Assembly: GCA_002388665.1 (NCBI GenBank) | Contig: DGMY01000077.1 | Span: 144,676 to 208,675 of the forward strand | Direction of reading: 5' to 3' | Source of the DNA: Opitutia bacterium UBA4506 | GTDB taxonomy: Bacteria > Verrucomicrobiota > Verrucomicrobiia > Opitutales > Puniceicoccaceae | DNA length: 64,000 nucleotides | Part shown: positions 8,389 to 16,326 of the stretch, one piece after another | Numbering within the stretch: position 1 is the stretch's first letter | How the letters are laid out: each line of letters starts with the position of its first letter | Made by a program: the position numbers and the translations under genes | Notes under the pieces: generated by a model | Seen by the model: only the letters and a program-made list of their open reading frames with translations | What the model was told of the DNA's origin: nothing | Database searches by the model: none

Positions 8389-9999
8389 ATGGTTTTTGAT
8401 AGCACACTTCTTCTTCTGGCGATCCTGATTCCCCTATTGGGGGGATTCACGTTGCTGGGCTTCCGCAATCTCTCCTCGTCAGTAGTGAGGCTGGTCGCCC
8501 TAACCGGGTTCACCGTGCCGCTGCTGATTGCGGTCTGGCTCTACTTCATGTTCGTCGGGGCCGATCAGGTCGATGGATACCGGTTCCTAACGGAACTCGA
8601 TACCGGGCTGAGCTTTTTCGGGATCAACCTCACCTTGGGGCTCAATGGGGTCTCTCTGCCGCTGTTCTTCCTCGCGGGGATCGTCGGTTTGGCGGCGGGA
8701 ATCCATGCGCTCCATTCAGAGGCCGCCAATCGGCAACTCTACCTGAGTCTCCTCCTGATCATGCAGGCCGGTCTCATGGGGACCTTTGCCTCGATCGATA
8801 TCTTCTTCTTCTACTTCTTCCACGAGTTGGCGTTGATCCCCACTTTTGTGATGATCGGTATCTGGGGTGGTTTCGGTCGCCGCTCCGCTGCGATTGAGAT
8901 GACGATCTATCTGACGTTGGGAGCGATGCTTTCACTTCTCGGATTGATCCTTCTCTATAACGCTTCGGGAGTGGATTCGTTCAACTTGATTGCGATCCGC
9001 GAGTATTTGCTCTCCCAGCCGTTGAGCGATACCCTGCAGAATAATATTTTTGGTCTCCTTCTCTTCGGATTCGGGATTCTGGTTTCGCTCTTCCCCTTCC
9101 ACAGCTGGGCCCCGCGCGGTTATGCCGCCGCTCCGACGGCAGCGGCGATGTTGCACGCGGGCGTCCTCAAGAAGTTTGGTCTCTACGGTTTGATTCAGAT
9201 TGCCTACCCATTGCTACCGCAAGGGGCAGGACACTGGGGCCCTCTCTTGGTCTGGCTCGCTTTGGGGAATGTCGTTCTGATCGGCCTCATTACAATGGCA
9301 CAGCGCGACCTAAAGCAGATGGTCGGTTACAGTTCGGTCATGCACATGGGGTACTGTTTCCTCGGCCTGGTCACCTTCGATGCGATCGGGGTGGGCGGCG
9401 CAGTCATCCTTATGTTCGGCCACGGTCTTTCCGTCGCTTTGCTTCTGATGCTTTCGACTGCGGTTTTCCATCGCACCCAGACTTACGATATGAAGGAGAT
9501 GGGAGGCTTGGCTTCCCGGACGCCAATTCTCGCCGGTATGTTTGTCGCCGCAACTTTTGCGAGCATCGGACTCCCCGGATTTGCCAATTTCTGGGGGGAG
9601 TTCGCGATCTTTGTCGCCCTGTGGCACTACAACCCATGGGTGATGGCGATTGCTGCTACCGGTATTGTCATTTCCGCAATTTACGGATTACGCGCTGTAG
9701 CCTGGGTCTTCTTTGGCAAACCGTCGGAGGCTCTTGAGGAACATTGGCGCGAGAACAAACCCTTTGAGTTGCGGCAGGGTGAGCGCCTAGCTGCCACTCT
9801 TTTGTTTTCCGGCCTGTTCGTGATCGGTTTCTTCCCACGAATCTTTTCTGACTACGTCGATATGGACCTAAAGCCTTACTTCTCGTCGGAGCCTCCCGCC
9901 TTGGTTCAGTCCGTGGACCCAGTGGAGATTCAATCCGAAGTTCTTGTCGCCGATGTGGCGACTGTTGAGTCAACCGTAAGCGGGGAGGGTGCCCGATGA
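8389..9999 (+). CDS. nuoM: NADH-quinone oxidoreductase subunit M
   Basis: NuoM (ND4 homologue) is the second antiporter-like pump of the membrane arm. At 536 residues it has multiple membrane helices and the motifs FFHELALIPTFVMIGIWGG (channel glutamate), SLFPFHSWAPRGYAAAPTAA, MLHAGVLKKFGLYGLIQIA and GHGLSVALLLMLSTAVFHRT. The carboxy-terminal 35 residues are hydrophilic and poorly conserved. The stop overlaps the nuoN start by four bases (ATGA), which suggests translational coupling. Confidence 0.96.
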   Translation: MVFDSTLLLLAILIPLLGGFTLLGFRNLSSSVVRLVALTGFTVPLLIAVWLYFMFVGADQVDGYRFLTELDTGLSFFGINLTLGLNGVSLPLFFLAGIVGLAAGIHALHSEAANRQLYLSLLLIMQAGLMGTFASIDIFFFYFFHELALIPTFVMIGIWGGFGRRSAAIEMTIYLTLGAMLSLLGLILLYNASGVDSFNLIAIREYLLSQPLSDTLQNNIFGLLLFGFGILVSLFPFHSWAPRGYAAAPTAAAMLHAGVLKKFGLYGLIQIAYPLLPQGAGHWGPLLVWLALGNVVLIGLITMAQRDLKQMVGYSSVMHMGYCFLGLVTFDAIGVGGAVILMFGHGLSVALLLMLSTAVFHRTQTYDMKEMGGLASRTPILAGMFVAATFASIGLPGFANFWGEFAIFVALWHYNPWVMAIAATGIVISAIYGLRAVAWVFFGKPSEALEEHWRENKPFELRQGERLAATLLFSGLFVIGFFPRIFSDYVDMDLKPYFSSEPPALVQSVDPVEIQSEVLVADVATVESTVSGEGAR

Positions 10000-11516
10000 A
10001 TTTGGAAGTATTCAAACAAATTTCAGATACCAATCGGTGGGGGCTTCTCCTTCCGGAGATCTACTTGGTTGGACTGGCTCTGATTCTTCTCGTTTTCGAG
10101 ATGCTGTTTCGCCGCCAGGATTTGCTTCTCATCGTCCGGGTAGCGATCTGGGGGCAGGTACTCCTGCTGGGCTTGATGGTCCTTCAGTATCTGGAGGGGT
10201 TTCCAACCGGTTCGGTTACTGCCTTCTCGGGTCTACTGACTCAGACGCCAGCGACTGAGGTGATGAGGCTGTTCTTCGTCGCCGGTTCAATCCTCGTTAG
10301 CTTCCTCGCAACCACCTATCTGAGACGCCAGAACCTTCCACGTACGGAGTTCTTTGCCATCACGATGTTGATCACGGTTGCGATGATGGTTCTGGTCCAG
10401 AGTTCGCAGTTCGTCCTTTTCTTTGTCGCCCTCGAGACCGTGACGATTGGTTTCTACGTTCTCGTCGCTTATTGCCGCCAGAGTCCGTTTTCGCTCGAGG
10501 CCGGGTTGAAGTTTTTGATCCTGGGTGCCCTCAGTTCTGCTATCCTCCTTTTCGGGATCGTTTTCCTGTACGGTGTAGCGGGGAATCCCGCGTTGCCCGG
10601 TCATGTGGCCGATTCAATGAATTTTGCTGATTTGGCATCCTTCATCGCAGCGAACCCAACCAACCCACTCGTACTAATCGGGACGTGTCTCGTCTTGGCC
10701 GGGGTCGCCTTCAAGGTTGGGGCAGTGCCGTTTCAGATTTGGATTCCAGATGTATACCAAGGCGCACCGACTCCGGTCACAGCGTTTCTTGCGGTATCTT
10801 CCAAAGCTGCGGGTGTGTTTGTCCTTCTCACTTTAGTCCGTGGTCCATTTGCCTCGCTGCATTCCTTTCTCGTTCCCTTGCTGTCCACGGTCGCAGTCTT
10901 GACGATTCTCTTCGGCAATCTGACTGCACTTCCGCAGCGCAATGTGAAGCGTTTGATGGGCTTGTCTGGTATCGCTCATGCGGGCTACTTGCTCGTGGGT
11001 GTGGTCGCTTCGATGACGGTTGATTGGGCCGTCTATGCTGTAGTCTTCTACTTGATTACCTACCTCCTGGCTTCGTTCGGGGTCTTTGGGGTTATGATTC
11101 AAATGGCCGGTGATGATGATTCCGACCAAGAGGTCGATCATTACGAGGATTTGGGGCAGCGGCATCCGTTTCTTGCTGGGGTCCTCACAGTGGGGCTCGG
11201 AAGTTTGGCTGGCATCCCTCCTCTCGGTGGCTTTATCGGGAAGCTCTTGATTTTTATCGCTGCTTTCCAAGCTGGGCTCTATGGCCTCTTGGCAGCGTCG
11301 ATTATCGGGGTGGTTATTTCGATCTACTATTATTTCGGTTGGATCCGGGAGGCGGTATTCCGTGTCTGGCGTAGTCCAGAGGGAAGCCCCGCACAAGAGG
11401 GTGCCAGCACGTTTACGGTATCCACTGTCGAGATCGTCACTTTGGGCGGCCTTTCTGCTCTGACGATTGGAATTGGAATCTTCCCTTCACTCGTCGACTG
11501 CCTGATGAGGCTGTGA
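9996..11516 (+). CDS. nuoN: NADH-quinone oxidoreductase subunit N
   Basis: NuoN (ND2 homologue) is the third antiporter-like subunit of complex I, next to NuoK. It has 506 residues and about 14 hydrophobic segments. Conserved pieces are ALETVTIGFYVLVAYCR, GLKFLILGALSSAILLFGI, FKVGAVPFQIWIPDVYQGAP and SSKAAGVFVLLTLV, plus LGSLAGIPPLGGFIGKL near the end. It closes the nuo operon: the next gene is 103 bases on, in an unrelated pathway. Confidence 0.96.
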   Translation: MNLEVFKQISDTNRWGLLLPEIYLVGLALILLVFEMLFRRQDLLLIVRVAIWGQVLLLGLMVLQYLEGFPTGSVTAFSGLLTQTPATEVMRLFFVAGSILVSFLATTYLRRQNLPRTEFFAITMLITVAMMVLVQSSQFVLFFVALETVTIGFYVLVAYCRQSPFSLEAGLKFLILGALSSAILLFGIVFLYGVAGNPALPGHVADSMNFADLASFIAANPTNPLVLIGTCLVLAGVAFKVGAVPFQIWIPDVYQGAPTPVTAFLAVSSKAAGVFVLLTLVRGPFASLHSFLVPLLSTVAVLTILFGNLTALPQRNVKRLMGLSGIAHAGYLLVGVVASMTVDWAVYAVVFYLITYLLASFGVFGVMIQMAGDDDSDQEVDHYEDLGQRHPFLAGVLTVGLGSLAGIPPLGGFIGKLLIFIAAFQAGLYGLLAASIIGVVISIYYYFGWIREAVFRVWRSPEGSPAQEGASTFTVSTVEIVTLGGLSALTIGIGIFPSLVDCLMRL

Positions 11517-11619
11517 GCAGATTTCGCTTCGGATACCTCATAGGAATCGATAGCTTTCGTAAGAATTGCCTAGGGCGTCTTGATCGATGCCCGGGCCTTC
11601 TTGCTTCTAAAGGAATAGG

Positions 11620-13050
11620 ATGAATTTACCTCCCAAGGTCTTTCTTATTGGAGTCGGGGGAACTGCTATGGGAAACCTCGCGGTTTGCCTGAAGAAAGCC
11701 GGAACTGAAGTGGGCGGGTCGGATAATACCCTTTACCCTCCGATTTCCGACCTCCTCCGCGACAATGATATCGATGTGCGTCCGCCGGATGATCTTGAGA
11801 TCATGGAGGCTTGGAGCGATTCGTTGTTTGTTGTCGGGAATGCAGTCTCCCGGGGGCATCCACAGGTCGAATGGTTGATGAGCCATTCCCGTGTCTCTCG
11901 CTGCTCCTTCCCTGAGTTTCTTGGGAACTATATGTTGCGGGAATCTCGTAATCTCGTAGTGGCCGGTACTCATGGGAAATCAACCACCACCGCAGTTGCC
12001 GCTAGGTTGCTTTCGACAGGGGAGGACGCTCCCGGTTGGTTTGTAGGTGGTGTTCTGGCCGATAGTACCCCTGCGTTTCAGTGGGAGGTAGCTACACAGG
12101 TCTTTGCGATTGAGGGGGACGAATATGATTCGGCTTTTTTCGACAAGCGGTCAAAATTCGTGCACTACCGCCCAAAGGTCCTGTTGTTGAACAATCTCGA
12201 ATTCGATCACGCCGACATTTTTCGAGATACTCAAGATGTGCAGAGAACCTTTCGGCAGGTGATTTCACTGGTTCCGGCCGACGGTGCCATTGTCTACAAT
12301 GGAGATGACCCGAGACTTTCGGAGCTATTACCCGTGCCCTGGACCCAGTGTTACAGCTTCGGTTTTGGCAGTGACAACGACTTCATCCTCAAACGAAATG
12401 CGGTAGATGGTTTGACCCAGCTCGAGGTGTTCGAAGGGGATTCTGCGGAACCTTTGATCTCTGTCCAAACGCGCTTGATCGGCGAATTCAACGCGAGGAA
12501 CGTCGCGGGCGCGGCCTTGGCCTGCCGGTTTCTGTGTCCCTCAACCGATTTCCAGACGATTGATCTCGAGGATTTTCGAGGACTCAAGCGTCGGCAGGAA
12601 ATACGGTATCAGGATGATTCAAACATTCTCGTGGAGGATTTTGGACACCATCCGACGGCTCTCTCACTAGCCCTCCAGTCTCTGCGGGAATCCTTCCCAG
12701 GGTGGCGGATCCACGCGATGGTGGAGCCTCGTAGTAACACGATGCGAACGAACCGTCTTCAGTCTGAGTTGATTGAAGCTTTGTTGCAGGCGGACCAGGT
12801 GACCCTCGCTCCAATTCACCGGAAGGAGTCTATTCCGGTCAGCGAGCGCCTCGATACGGCAGCCATAATTGAGTCTCTCCGGCGAGAATCCGTCTCCTGC
12901 GTATTTTGTCTTACGGTTCCGGAAGTTCGGGATTCCTTCGAACGCAGTCTAGGGCAAGGTAAGACGCTTACAGTTGTTTTCTCCAATGGCGCTTTCGGCG
13001 GTTTGCTACCTGGATTCGATGACTATTTGAAGTCGGCGGCAGTGCGCTAA
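11620..13050 (+). CDS. mpl: UDP-N-acetylmuramate--tripeptide ligase (murein recycling)
   Basis: Mpl joins recycled L-Ala-gamma-D-Glu-meso-Dap tripeptide to UDP-MurNAc, saving peptidoglycan pieces in the cytoplasm. The 476-residue protein belongs to the Mur ligase family. Seen are the amino-terminal Rossmann motif GVGGTAMGNLA, the ATP-binding P-loop GTHGKSTTT, EGDEYDSAFFDKRSKFVHY and LLNNLEFDHADIF in the central domain, and EDFGHHPTALS in the carboxy-terminal domain. The last motifs are more typical of Mpl than of MurC. AAGGA at 11610-11614 precedes ATG 11620. A hairpin with a T run follows the stop. Confidence 0.92.
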   Translation: MNLPPKVFLIGVGGTAMGNLAVCLKKAGTEVGGSDNTLYPPISDLLRDNDIDVRPPDDLEIMEAWSDSLFVVGNAVSRGHPQVEWLMSHSRVSRCSFPEFLGNYMLRESRNLVVAGTHGKSTTTAVAARLLSTGEDAPGWFVGGVLADSTPAFQWEVATQVFAIEGDEYDSAFFDKRSKFVHYRPKVLLLNNLEFDHADIFRDTQDVQRTFRQVISLVPADGAIVYNGDDPRLSELLPVPWTQCYSFGFGSDNDFILKRNAVDGLTQLEVFEGDSAEPLISVQTRLIGEFNARNVAGAALACRFLCPSTDFQTIDLEDFRGLKRRQEIRYQDDSNILVEDFGHHPTALSLALQSLRESFPGWRIHAMVEPRSNTMRTNRLQSELIEALLQADQVTLAPIHRKESIPVSERLDTAAIIESLRRESVSCVFCLTVPEVRDSFERSLGQGKTLTVVFSNGAFGGLLPGFDDYLKSAAVR

Positions 13051-13052
13051 GA

Positions 13053-13079
13053 GGGGAAAGCCCTGCGACTTTCCTTTTT
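13053..13079 (+). terminator. Rho-independent terminator after mpl
   Basis: GGAAAG (13055-13060) and CTTTCC (13069-13074) form a six-pair stem, extendable by G-T pairs, with an eight-base loop and an immediate TTTTT run at 13075-13079. It starts 2 bases after the mpl stop, so it would end an mpl (or nuo-mpl) transcript. Confidence 0.5.
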
Positions 13080-13190
13080 CCTGGTGAGGAAGAGGACGTT
13101 TCGAACATTCAAAATTCTCTTGTATCCATCCATGGAAGTTCATCTATTGGAACGGCTTGCTCCTGTACCGGGAGGTCTCGCACTCAATAT

Positions 13191-13652
13191 ATGCGCCGAA
13201 TCAATCCGAATCACCAGAATCAGAGAAATGTCCTCCGAGTTGTCGGCCCCACGATTCTCGTTGTTGGGCTGGGCTTTATTGCCGTGGGGATGATCAGCTT
13301 CTTTTCCGCTTTCAGTGGCAATGGTCGCCCACAGTACTTCTGGTGCATGTTTGTGGGAATGCCACTTCTGTTTGTTGGCTTGGTCCTCTGCAAATTTGCC
13401 TTCATGGGTAAGGTGGCCCGCTATGCGGCGGGCGAGTTGGCCCCAGTGGGAAAGGATACCTTCAACTACATGGCGAGTGAAACGCAGGAAGGCTTTTCAA
13501 ACCTTTCGCGGGCTGTCTATGAGGGAGTCCAGCAATCGAAAGGTGACTCCATTGCGGACCGCATCAGGAAGCTCGAGGGATTGAAGCAGTCCGGTTTGAT
13601 CACGGAAGAGGATTTTGAGGAGCAGAAGGATCGGATTCTATCTGAGCTGTAG
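13191..13652 (+). CDS. Membrane protein with carboxy-terminal SHOCT domain
   Basis: The 153-residue protein has two hydrophobic helices (about residues 15-37 and 47-69) and a hydrophilic remainder that ends in a SHOCT-type segment, IRKLEGLKQSGLITEEDFEE. SHOCT is a short carboxy-terminal domain of two helices found on many unrelated bacterial membrane proteins and thought to mediate oligomerisation. The specific function is unknown. ATG 13191 is the first start giving the membrane segment, and it has only a distant GGGAGG upstream. A strong bidirectional hairpin follows at 13742. Confidence 0.8.
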   Translation: MRRINPNHQNQRNVLRVVGPTILVVGLGFIAVGMISFFSAFSGNGRPQYFWCMFVGMPLLFVGLVLCKFAFMGKVARYAAGELAPVGKDTFNYMASETQEGFSNLSRAVYEGVQQSKGDSIADRIRKLEGLKQSGLITEEDFEEQKDRILSEL

Positions 13653-13741
13653 GATTCCACCTTTGCCCAATTCAGGGGATCCTCCGATCGGGAGGCTTGT
13701 AGAGGAAGATCCCGCTGGGCGGTTGCTTTTCTCCAGACACA

Positions 13742-13781
13742 AAAAAGGCCGGAGAGCTCGCAAGAGCCCGCCGACCTTTTT
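13742..13781. terminator. Bidirectional terminator with GNRA tetraloop
   Basis: An A run (13742-13746) pairs with a T run (13777-13781) around a GC-rich stem with three mismatches. The closing loop is GCAA (13760-13763), a stable GNRA tetraloop. It lies between the SHOCT gene, whose stop is 89 bases away, and the oppositely oriented cysteine-rich gene, so it can serve both strands. Confidence 0.75.
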
Positions 13782-13800
13782 ATCAAATTCAAGAAGGGTG

Positions 13801-14010
13801 TTACGCCTTGTCTTTGCTCTCGTCCTTATCTTTCGAACCACCTTGGCATTTGCAGTTGGTGTCCGCCGAATCAATCGAAACAACTTCTGTGGATTCAGGA
13901 GATTTTTCGGTCTTTTTAGAACCTTCGCTCTTGCAGCAGGATCCTGCGTAGGAAGCGGCCGCGAATGCGGGAATTGCGAGTGCGATCAAAAGTGTTTTGT
14001 AGAGTTTCAT
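13801..14010 (-). CDS. Small cysteine-rich exported protein
   Basis: This 69-residue product starts with a clear signal peptide (MKLYKTLLIALAIPAFAAA, then SYAG). The mature part is short, highly charged and carries a CCK motif and a CKC motif: SCCKSEGSKKTEK and NCKCQGGSKDKDESKDKA. The four cysteines could bind metal or form disulfides; no function is recognised. I start at ATG 14010 because the open frame upstream (to 14196) adds a hydrophilic stretch that would bury the signal peptide. AGG lies 8 bases before this ATG. A 20-base palindrome lies in the divergent region upstream. Confidence 0.7.
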   Translation of the reverse strand: MKLYKTLLIALAIPAFAAASYAGSCCKSEGSKKTEKSPESTEVVSIDSADTNCKCQGGSKDKDESKDKA

Positions 14011-14313
14011 AGAGATAACCTGTGTTTTAAGTTTCGAGTCGTAAGTGTACACCGAGAATCGAGAGATTTTCAAGCGAGTGCGCTGTATTTTTTCGTAAAA
14101 ATAGGTCAGATCCAGACATTCGAAATCATTTGCTCTCAAGCAGGTACGATTCTGACGAACGACCTTTTCAAAAAGGTCGCGTAACTGCCGGAGCATTCGT
14201 CTGAAATGAACCTTGCACGCGATTGGGACCGGATCGACAGATCGAGCTTGAGAGGGTAGGCTGGCCCCGCCATTCTCAGCGGTTTCTTCAACTGGAATGA
14301 ATCCTATCTATCA
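14011..14313. other. Divergent intergenic region with a 20-base palindrome
   Basis: This stretch separates the cysteine-rich gene (-) from the GreA-like gene (+), so it must hold both promoters. I see no gene in it. Its one clear structure is a palindrome at 14160-14179, described separately. Confidence 0.6.
14160..14179. promoter_or_regulatory. Perfect inverted repeat, possible operator
   Basis: CGACCTTTT and AAAAGGTCG are perfect nine-base inverted arms with only CA between them. The centre is too tight for a good hairpin with all pairs formed, so a protein-binding palindrome is at least as likely. It lies 150 bases upstream of the cysteine-rich gene start and 134 bases before the GreA-like start. 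Confidence 0.4.
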
Positions 14314-14784
14314 ATGAATAAGCATCAGGTATTCGACGCACTTCGGCAGAAACTGGAAACGGAACTGAATACTGCTGTAGGGGCTTCAAAAGACGCGGCT
14401 GACTATGCGACGAATGAAGAGTCACGAGCGGAATCAAAGTACGATACCCAGGGGCTTGAAGCTTCCTATCTCGCAGCGGGCCAGGCGTCGATCGCCAACA
14501 CCCTGGTCGATGCCCTCAGTACGTTAAATAGTTTGGAGGATGAAATGACCGCTCCGCGTGATCGTGTGATGCGAGGTGCGCTTTTCGAGTGTGATCTCGG
14601 GGGGATGAAGGAATGGTTTTACATGGCACCGGTCGGGGGTGGCGAGACGCTTGAGTTGGATGGAGTAGAGATTTCTATTCTGACCGCGAAATCCCCGTTG
14701 GGGCAATCGATCGCCGGTAAATCGACCTCGGCTTCTTTTAGACTGCCGAACGGGCTCGACGGGCGAATTGTTCAAGTTCTCTGA
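14314..14784 (+). CDS. GreA/GreB-family transcription factor-like protein
   Basis: The 156-residue protein has the GreA layout: a helical, probably coiled-coil amino-terminal half with an acidic tip region (NEESRAESKYDTQGLEAS) and a carboxy-terminal globular part with a GreA-like end (LTAKSPLGQSIAGKSTSASF). Gre factors enter the RNA polymerase secondary channel and stimulate cleavage of backtracked RNA. This divergent branch may instead be a Gre-fold regulator that does not rescue backtracking. It stands alone between a divergent small gene and an MFS transporter. Confidence 0.75.
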   Translation: MNKHQVFDALRQKLETELNTAVGASKDAADYATNEESRAESKYDTQGLEASYLAAGQASIANTLVDALSTLNSLEDEMTAPRDRVMRGALFECDLGGMKEWFYMAPVGGGETLELDGVEISILTAKSPLGQSIAGKSTSASFRLPNGLDGRIVQVL

Positions 14785-14927
14785 AGTTTTCGCAAAGCTG
14801 TCGAACTTCGTCGAATTGAGTGTCTCCAATGTCTGGGCCGAGTTGGTTTCGCGCCCAAAACCAGTCTGAATCAGCGGGGATGGACCTTCCGCATTCCTTC
14901 TCGACGATCTTCCGCTCCTAGCTCTCC

Positions 14928-16148
14928 ATGTCGTCTCGTACGAAATTGTCTCTGGGTCGATATGACTTTGCTGCCTATCTGACCTTTTTCGCCTACGCGG
15001 CCGGTTCGGTTATTGTTCCGGTTAGTCTGGTAGAGCTTGCGAGGGGGTTAGACTTTGATCTGTCCCGCGGTGGTATGACAGCCGGCGGAGGCCTGCAATT
15101 GGGTCGAGCGGCGACAATGGTCGTGGCGATGCTGTTGGTCGGTTTCATCGCGGGGCGTTGGGGGACCCGACGGACCCTCGGAGTGTCAGTGCTGTTGATG
15201 AGCGTAGGGGTGGCGATGTGCGCGGTCTCACCGGTCTACGGAGTTCTTTTACTCGCCATGCTTTTTGCAGGGGTGGGAGAAGGGGTGATCGAGGGGCTTG
15301 CCACTCCGTTCGTTCAGAACCTGCATCCGAAAGAGCCGGGCCGATACATCAATCTAACTCACGCCTTTTGGTCGGTCGGTATCCTGGCCACCGTCCTCGT
15401 GTCAGGTTGGTTTCTCTCCCTTGGATATTCTTGGCGCATTCTGACTGGCGTGGTGGCCGGGATCGGGTCGGTAGCGGGCCTTCTCATACTTTGGCCCATG
15501 CCGGGTTCTCGCAAGTATCCCGAGAAGGGCACCCGCTTGAGCATCGGAGAGGTCGGGTTCCGGATGAGAGCGATCGTGTGCACTCGTCGGTTCTGGGTGT
15601 TCTATGTGGCGATGTTTCTCGCCGGAGGCGGTGAGTTTTGCCTTACCTTTTGGAGTGCGAGTCATATCCAACTTCATTTCGGGACGGGTCCGATGCACGG
15701 TGGTTTTGGGGTGGCCCTCTTCGCCTTGGCCATGGTGATCGGGCGGTTTGCGGCTGGTTATTTTGTGCCGCAGGAAAGATTGAGGAGCCTTATCCTTTTT
15801 GCTGCAACCGGTGGGGCGATTGTGACAGCTATCCTTCCTTGGGTGAATCAGATCGAGATCTTTTACCTGCTCCTCTTTCTCGCGGGTTTGGCGACAGCGC
15901 CGTTCTGGCCGAGCATCCAAAGCTATGCGACAGAGATGCTGCCGGGACTAGACAGTACTCTGCTCCTGATTCTCCTCTCTTGTGCAGGGGTGCCCGGTTG
16001 TGGGGTGCTCACTTACGTTATGGGGATGTGGGGAGACTTTTCCGGGAGCCTGGCTCCCGCTTTTGTCATCGTTCCAATTGCATACGGTTCGATCTGGATC
16101 CTCTTCGGTTTTATCGGAAAAGAGAAGGATCGCGCACCGGGGAAGTGA
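14928..16148 (+). CDS. Major facilitator superfamily transporter
   Basis: The 406-residue protein has about twelve hydrophobic helices arranged as two bundles with a short cytoplasmic loop near residue 200. The loop after helix 2 shows an MFS-like signature (GFIAGRWGTRRTLGVS), and GVGEGVIEGLATPFVQNL lies near helices 4-5. The layout resembles FucP/sugar-type MFS proteins, but the substrate cannot be read from the sequence. It is transcribed alone, 143 bases after the GreA-like gene, and converges on rnr. Confidence 0.85.
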   Translation: MSSRTKLSLGRYDFAAYLTFFAYAAGSVIVPVSLVELARGLDFDLSRGGMTAGGGLQLGRAATMVVAMLLVGFIAGRWGTRRTLGVSVLLMSVGVAMCAVSPVYGVLLLAMLFAGVGEGVIEGLATPFVQNLHPKEPGRYINLTHAFWSVGILATVLVSGWFLSLGYSWRILTGVVAGIGSVAGLLILWPMPGSRKYPEKGTRLSIGEVGFRMRAIVCTRRFWVFYVAMFLAGGGEFCLTFWSASHIQLHFGTGPMHGGFGVALFALAMVIGRFAAGYFVPQERLRSLILFAATGGAIVTAILPWVNQIEIFYLLLFLAGLATAPFWPSIQSYATEMLPGLDSTLLLILLSCAGVPGCGVLTYVMGMWGDFSGSLAPAFVIVPIAYGSIWILFGFIGKEKDRAPGK

Positions 16149-16326
16149 TCCGCGCGAGAGTGCGGGTCGCTCAATTTTTTGCCCGGTCTTCGAGGCCGGA
16201 GCTCGAATATCGCTGAATCCAGCTGAGGCCGGGGCACTGCGCCCCGTTCCTCCGCCAGAAATCGTTCGAATGGTCGCTCGCTTGGCGGGCTGAGTCGCCC
16301 GATCGAACTCCGATGGAGTCGTTCGC

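Noticed and set aside
13093..13104. CGTTTCGAACAT, similar to the recurrent element
   Set aside because: The spacing between the half-sites is one base short.
16230..16246. GC-rich hairpin (CGGGGC/GCCCCG) between the MFS and rnr genes
   Set aside because: Only six pairs and no T run on either strand, so I do not call it a terminator.
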